Assembly (NCBI GenBank): GCA_046483065.1
Contig: JAWODW010000053.1
Location: 62,001-126,000 of the forward strand
DNA: 64,000 nucleotides
Source: JAWVYT01 sp046483065
GTDB lineage: Bacteria; Gemmatimonadota; Gemmatimonadetes; Longimicrobiales; RSA9
Direction of reading: 5' to 3'
The notes under the pieces: generated by a model
The model's input: only the letters and a program-made list of their open reading frames with translations
What the model was told of the DNA's origin: nothing
The model's database searches: none
Shown: piece by piece, positions 62,463 to 64,000 of the stretch
Layout: each line of letters starts with the position of its first letter
Position numbering within the stretch: position 1 is the first letter of the stretch
Position numbers and translations under genes: made by a program

Positions 62463-63674
62463 CTACTGCGCCGTGTCCGGCGTGGTCGTGTCCTGCGTCG
62501 TCGTGTCCTGCGACGGGGAGTCGTCCGGCGACGAGGGGCCGTCCTGCGACGGGGACCCCTCCTGCGACCCGGCCCCGTCCGGCCGCGCCGGGCGTCGCCC
62601 GGCCATGGGGCGCCGCAGGTCCAGCAGATAGGTGGCCATGGCCCGTGCCTGCTCGCGGCTCAGCCCCGTGGGCTCCATGCCGCCCGCGCCCGTCTCGCTG
62701 CCCGGCATGATGACCCCCTTCTTCAGGTCGGGAGCGTGGAGGATCCATTCCGTCAGGTTCTCCTCCGTGTTCGCCATGAGCCCGGCGCCGATGCTCCACC
62801 GCTCGCCGAAGTGGGTCAGGTCCGGACCCAGCCGGCCCTGGGCACTGGTGCCCTCAATGGCGTGGCAGGCGATGCACACGCTGCTCATGAACAGGTCCCG
62901 GCCCTCGGCCGCCCGCTCGCCCGACGGCTCCACCGGCGTGTTCATGTCCTCGACCCAGGCGGCGAAGTCCGCGGCGGGCACCCCGACGGCCATCATCCGC
63001 ATGATGGCGTGACTCGTGCCGCAGAACTCCGCGCACTGGCCCATGTACTCACCCGCCGAGTCCACCTCCAGCACGATCTGGTTCATGTGCAGCGGCTCCA
63101 CGCCCTCCGGCGTCCGCGGCACCGGGTTCACGTCCTTCTTCCCGCCCAGCCGCGGGATCCAGAAGCTGTGGATCACGTCCGCCGATCGGAGCCGCAGCGC
63201 GATCGGCCGACCCACCGGCACGTAGAACTCGTTGGCCGTGATGATGTCGTGCTCCGGGTACCGGAACTCCCACCACCACTGGTGCCCGATGGCCTCGATC
63301 ACCAGCGCATCGTCCGGCGCGTCCGCCTGTGTGGCGAAGATCGCGCGGATCGTCGGCACCGCGATGAAGAGGATGATCAGCGCCGGGATCACCGTCCACG
63401 CGATCTCCAGCTTCGTGCTGCCGTAGATCGGCTTCGGCTCCGGGCTGTCCGGCCGCTCGCGGAACCGGATCAGGATGAAGATCAGCGCGCCGAATACCAC
63501 CACCGCAATCCCCACCGTCCACCACGTCACCGTGGCCCAGAGCGCGGACTGGAGGCGGCCGTACTCGGTCACCGGCTCGATCATGGTCTGTGGAAACTCA
63601 CGGGCACACGCCGTGAGCAATAGGAACGCGCCGGAGATCGACCGGCGCGCTAGTATCGAGAGACGGTCTCGCAT
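62463..63674 (-). CDS. coxB: Cytochrome c oxidase subunit II with fused cytochrome c (caa3 type)
   Basis: A 403-residue precursor. A lipobox (LLLTAC, Cys near residue 23) is followed by two membrane helices, the cupredoxin domain with CuA ligands (DVIHSFWIP and GQCAEFCGTSHAIM), and a C-terminal cytochrome c domain with haem site CIACH and distal Met in GVIMPG. The last 40 residues are a Ser/Asp/Thr/Pro tail with DTTTQDTTTPD repeats. It accepts electrons directly from a c-type donor. ATG 63674 is the first codon before the signal. First gene of the operon. Confidence 0.96.
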   Translation of the reverse strand: MRDRLSILARRSISGAFLLLTACAREFPQTMIEPVTEYGRLQSALWATVTWWTVGIAVVVFGALIFILIRFRERPDSPEPKPIYGSTKLEIAWTVIPALIILFIAVPTIRAIFATQADAPDDALVIEAIGHQWWWEFRYPEHDIITANEFYVPVGRPIALRLRSADVIHSFWIPRLGGKKDVNPVPRTPEGVEPLHMNQIVLEVDSAGEYMGQCAEFCGTSHAIMRMMAVGVPAADFAAWVEDMNTPVEPSGERAAEGRDLFMSSVCIACHAIEGTSAQGRLGPDLTHFGERWSIGAGLMANTEENLTEWILHAPDLKKGVIMPGSETGAGGMEPTGLSREQARAMATYLLDLRRPMAGRRPARPDGAGSQEGSPSQDGPSSPDDSPSQDTTTQDTTTPDTAQ

Positions 63675-63728
63675 TGACTGTCCGGGTTCGTCTTGTTTCG
63701 GGGCCGCGCGGGGGCCCGGAGCCGGCAA

Positions 63729-63757
63729 AGGTTAGACAAGTCTCACACGCGCGTCAA
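63729..63757 (-). promoter_or_regulatory. Sigma70-like promoter of the coxBACD operon
   Basis: On the minus strand, TTGACG (63757-63752) and TAACCT (63734-63729) are separated by exactly 17 bases, and the predicted transcript starts about 48 bases before the coxB ATG. Confidence 0.6.
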
Positions 63758-63900
63758 CCGCTTCCTGACAGAATCGTGCCACGGATGTCGGGAGATCCCC
63801 TACAGATCCCGCGTTGCCCGCCGGGCCCGGCGGCTCTATCCTGCCCGATGAGCCGGTACATTGAACCCGGACCATCCACCGCCATGCACCCGACCTTGCC

Positions 63901-64000
63901 ATGCGACCTCGCCGATCCACCCTGCGTCCCGCGTCGACCCTCGTGGCCCTCGTCCCGTTCCTTGCGCTCGCGTCCCCGGCCGTGACCGCCGCCCAGGCCC
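63901..64000 (+). CDS. Start of a secreted-protein gene leaving the window
   Basis: ATG 63901 opens a frame to the right edge encoding 33 residues that form a complete signal peptide: a basic start (MRPRRSTLRP), a hydrophobic core (LVALVPFLALA) and a cleavage site near VTAAQA. No clear ribosome binding site is seen. The product cannot be identified. It is divergent from coxB over 226 bases. Confidence 0.65.
   Translation, partial: MRPRRSTLRPASTLVALVPFLALASPAVTAAQA

Overview
The window is a contiguous piece of a high-GC bacterial chromosome carrying about 47 protein genes. The gene set suggests a Gram-negative member of the Gemmatimonadota or a close relative. It includes many exported lipoproteins, outer-membrane barrel proteins, secreted peptidases (S9, S8, S41, M23, DUF885), a DUF5916 protein, a VPS10/sortilin-type propeller, a caa3-type oxidase and a small SWIB protein. 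This placement is inference from gene content only; there is no rRNA in the window to confirm it. I found no tRNA, rRNA, CRISPR array, phage module, transposase or origin.

Layout. 0-5.1 kb: universal stress protein, HAD phosphatase, alginate-export-like porin and a hybrid sensor kinase. 5.2-11.9 kb: an overlapping addB-addA-like pair for double-strand-break end processing. 11.9-15.7 kb: SWIB protein, DUF4230 protein and a second, larger hybrid kinase. 15.7-26.1 kb: S9 peptidase, SURF1, DUF5916 barrel protein, succinate-semialdehyde dehydrogenase, a 0.7-kb tandem repeat, a propeller lipoprotein and a small barrel protein. 26.2-30.7 kb: Lon protease, then divergently a three-gene overlapping cluster (small unknown protein, lipase-like lipoprotein, membrane protein). 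30.8-34.0 kb: a phosphofructokinase with PPi-type residues, an exported protein and an S41 lipoprotein. 34.1-38.4 kb: urocanate hydratase, a ClpP-like protease with a Ser-His-Asn triad, and bifunctional FTCD. 38.6-45.2 kb: subtilisin with PKD domains, lipoprotein, M50 protease, NUDT19-like Nudix hydrolase and a MoxR/chelatase-type ATPase. 45.2-57 kb: two paralogous eight-cysteine proteins, uridine kinase, VPS10-type propeller, Hsp20, an ICMT-family methyltransferase, a DUF885 lipoprotein lacking its metal motif, and ThyX. 57.2-63.7 kb: M23 lipoprotein, thioredoxin-like protein, a duplicated membrane protein and the coxBACD operon with a recognisable promoter. A secreted-protein gene begins at the right edge.

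Working links. AddA and AddB would act as one helicase-nuclease. HutU and FTCD are two steps of histidine degradation to glutamate and formimino-folate; HutH and HutI are not here. SURF1 (18.7 kb) serves the oxidase encoded about 40 kb away. Lon, ClpP-like and Hsp20 are proteostasis genes, but they are scattered rather than clustered. Strong perfect hairpins sit between most convergent gene pairs.

Most notable for follow-up: the pair of length-matched eight-cysteine paralogs; the ClpP with Asn in place of the catalytic Asp; the roughly 85-residue acidic insert in Lon just before the Walker A motif; the DUF885 protein without its HExxPGH motif; and two non-coding repeat loci (a 320-bp tandem duplication and a GCGAAG-type long inverted repeat). 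I did not find a convincing new multi-gene defence or biosynthetic system.
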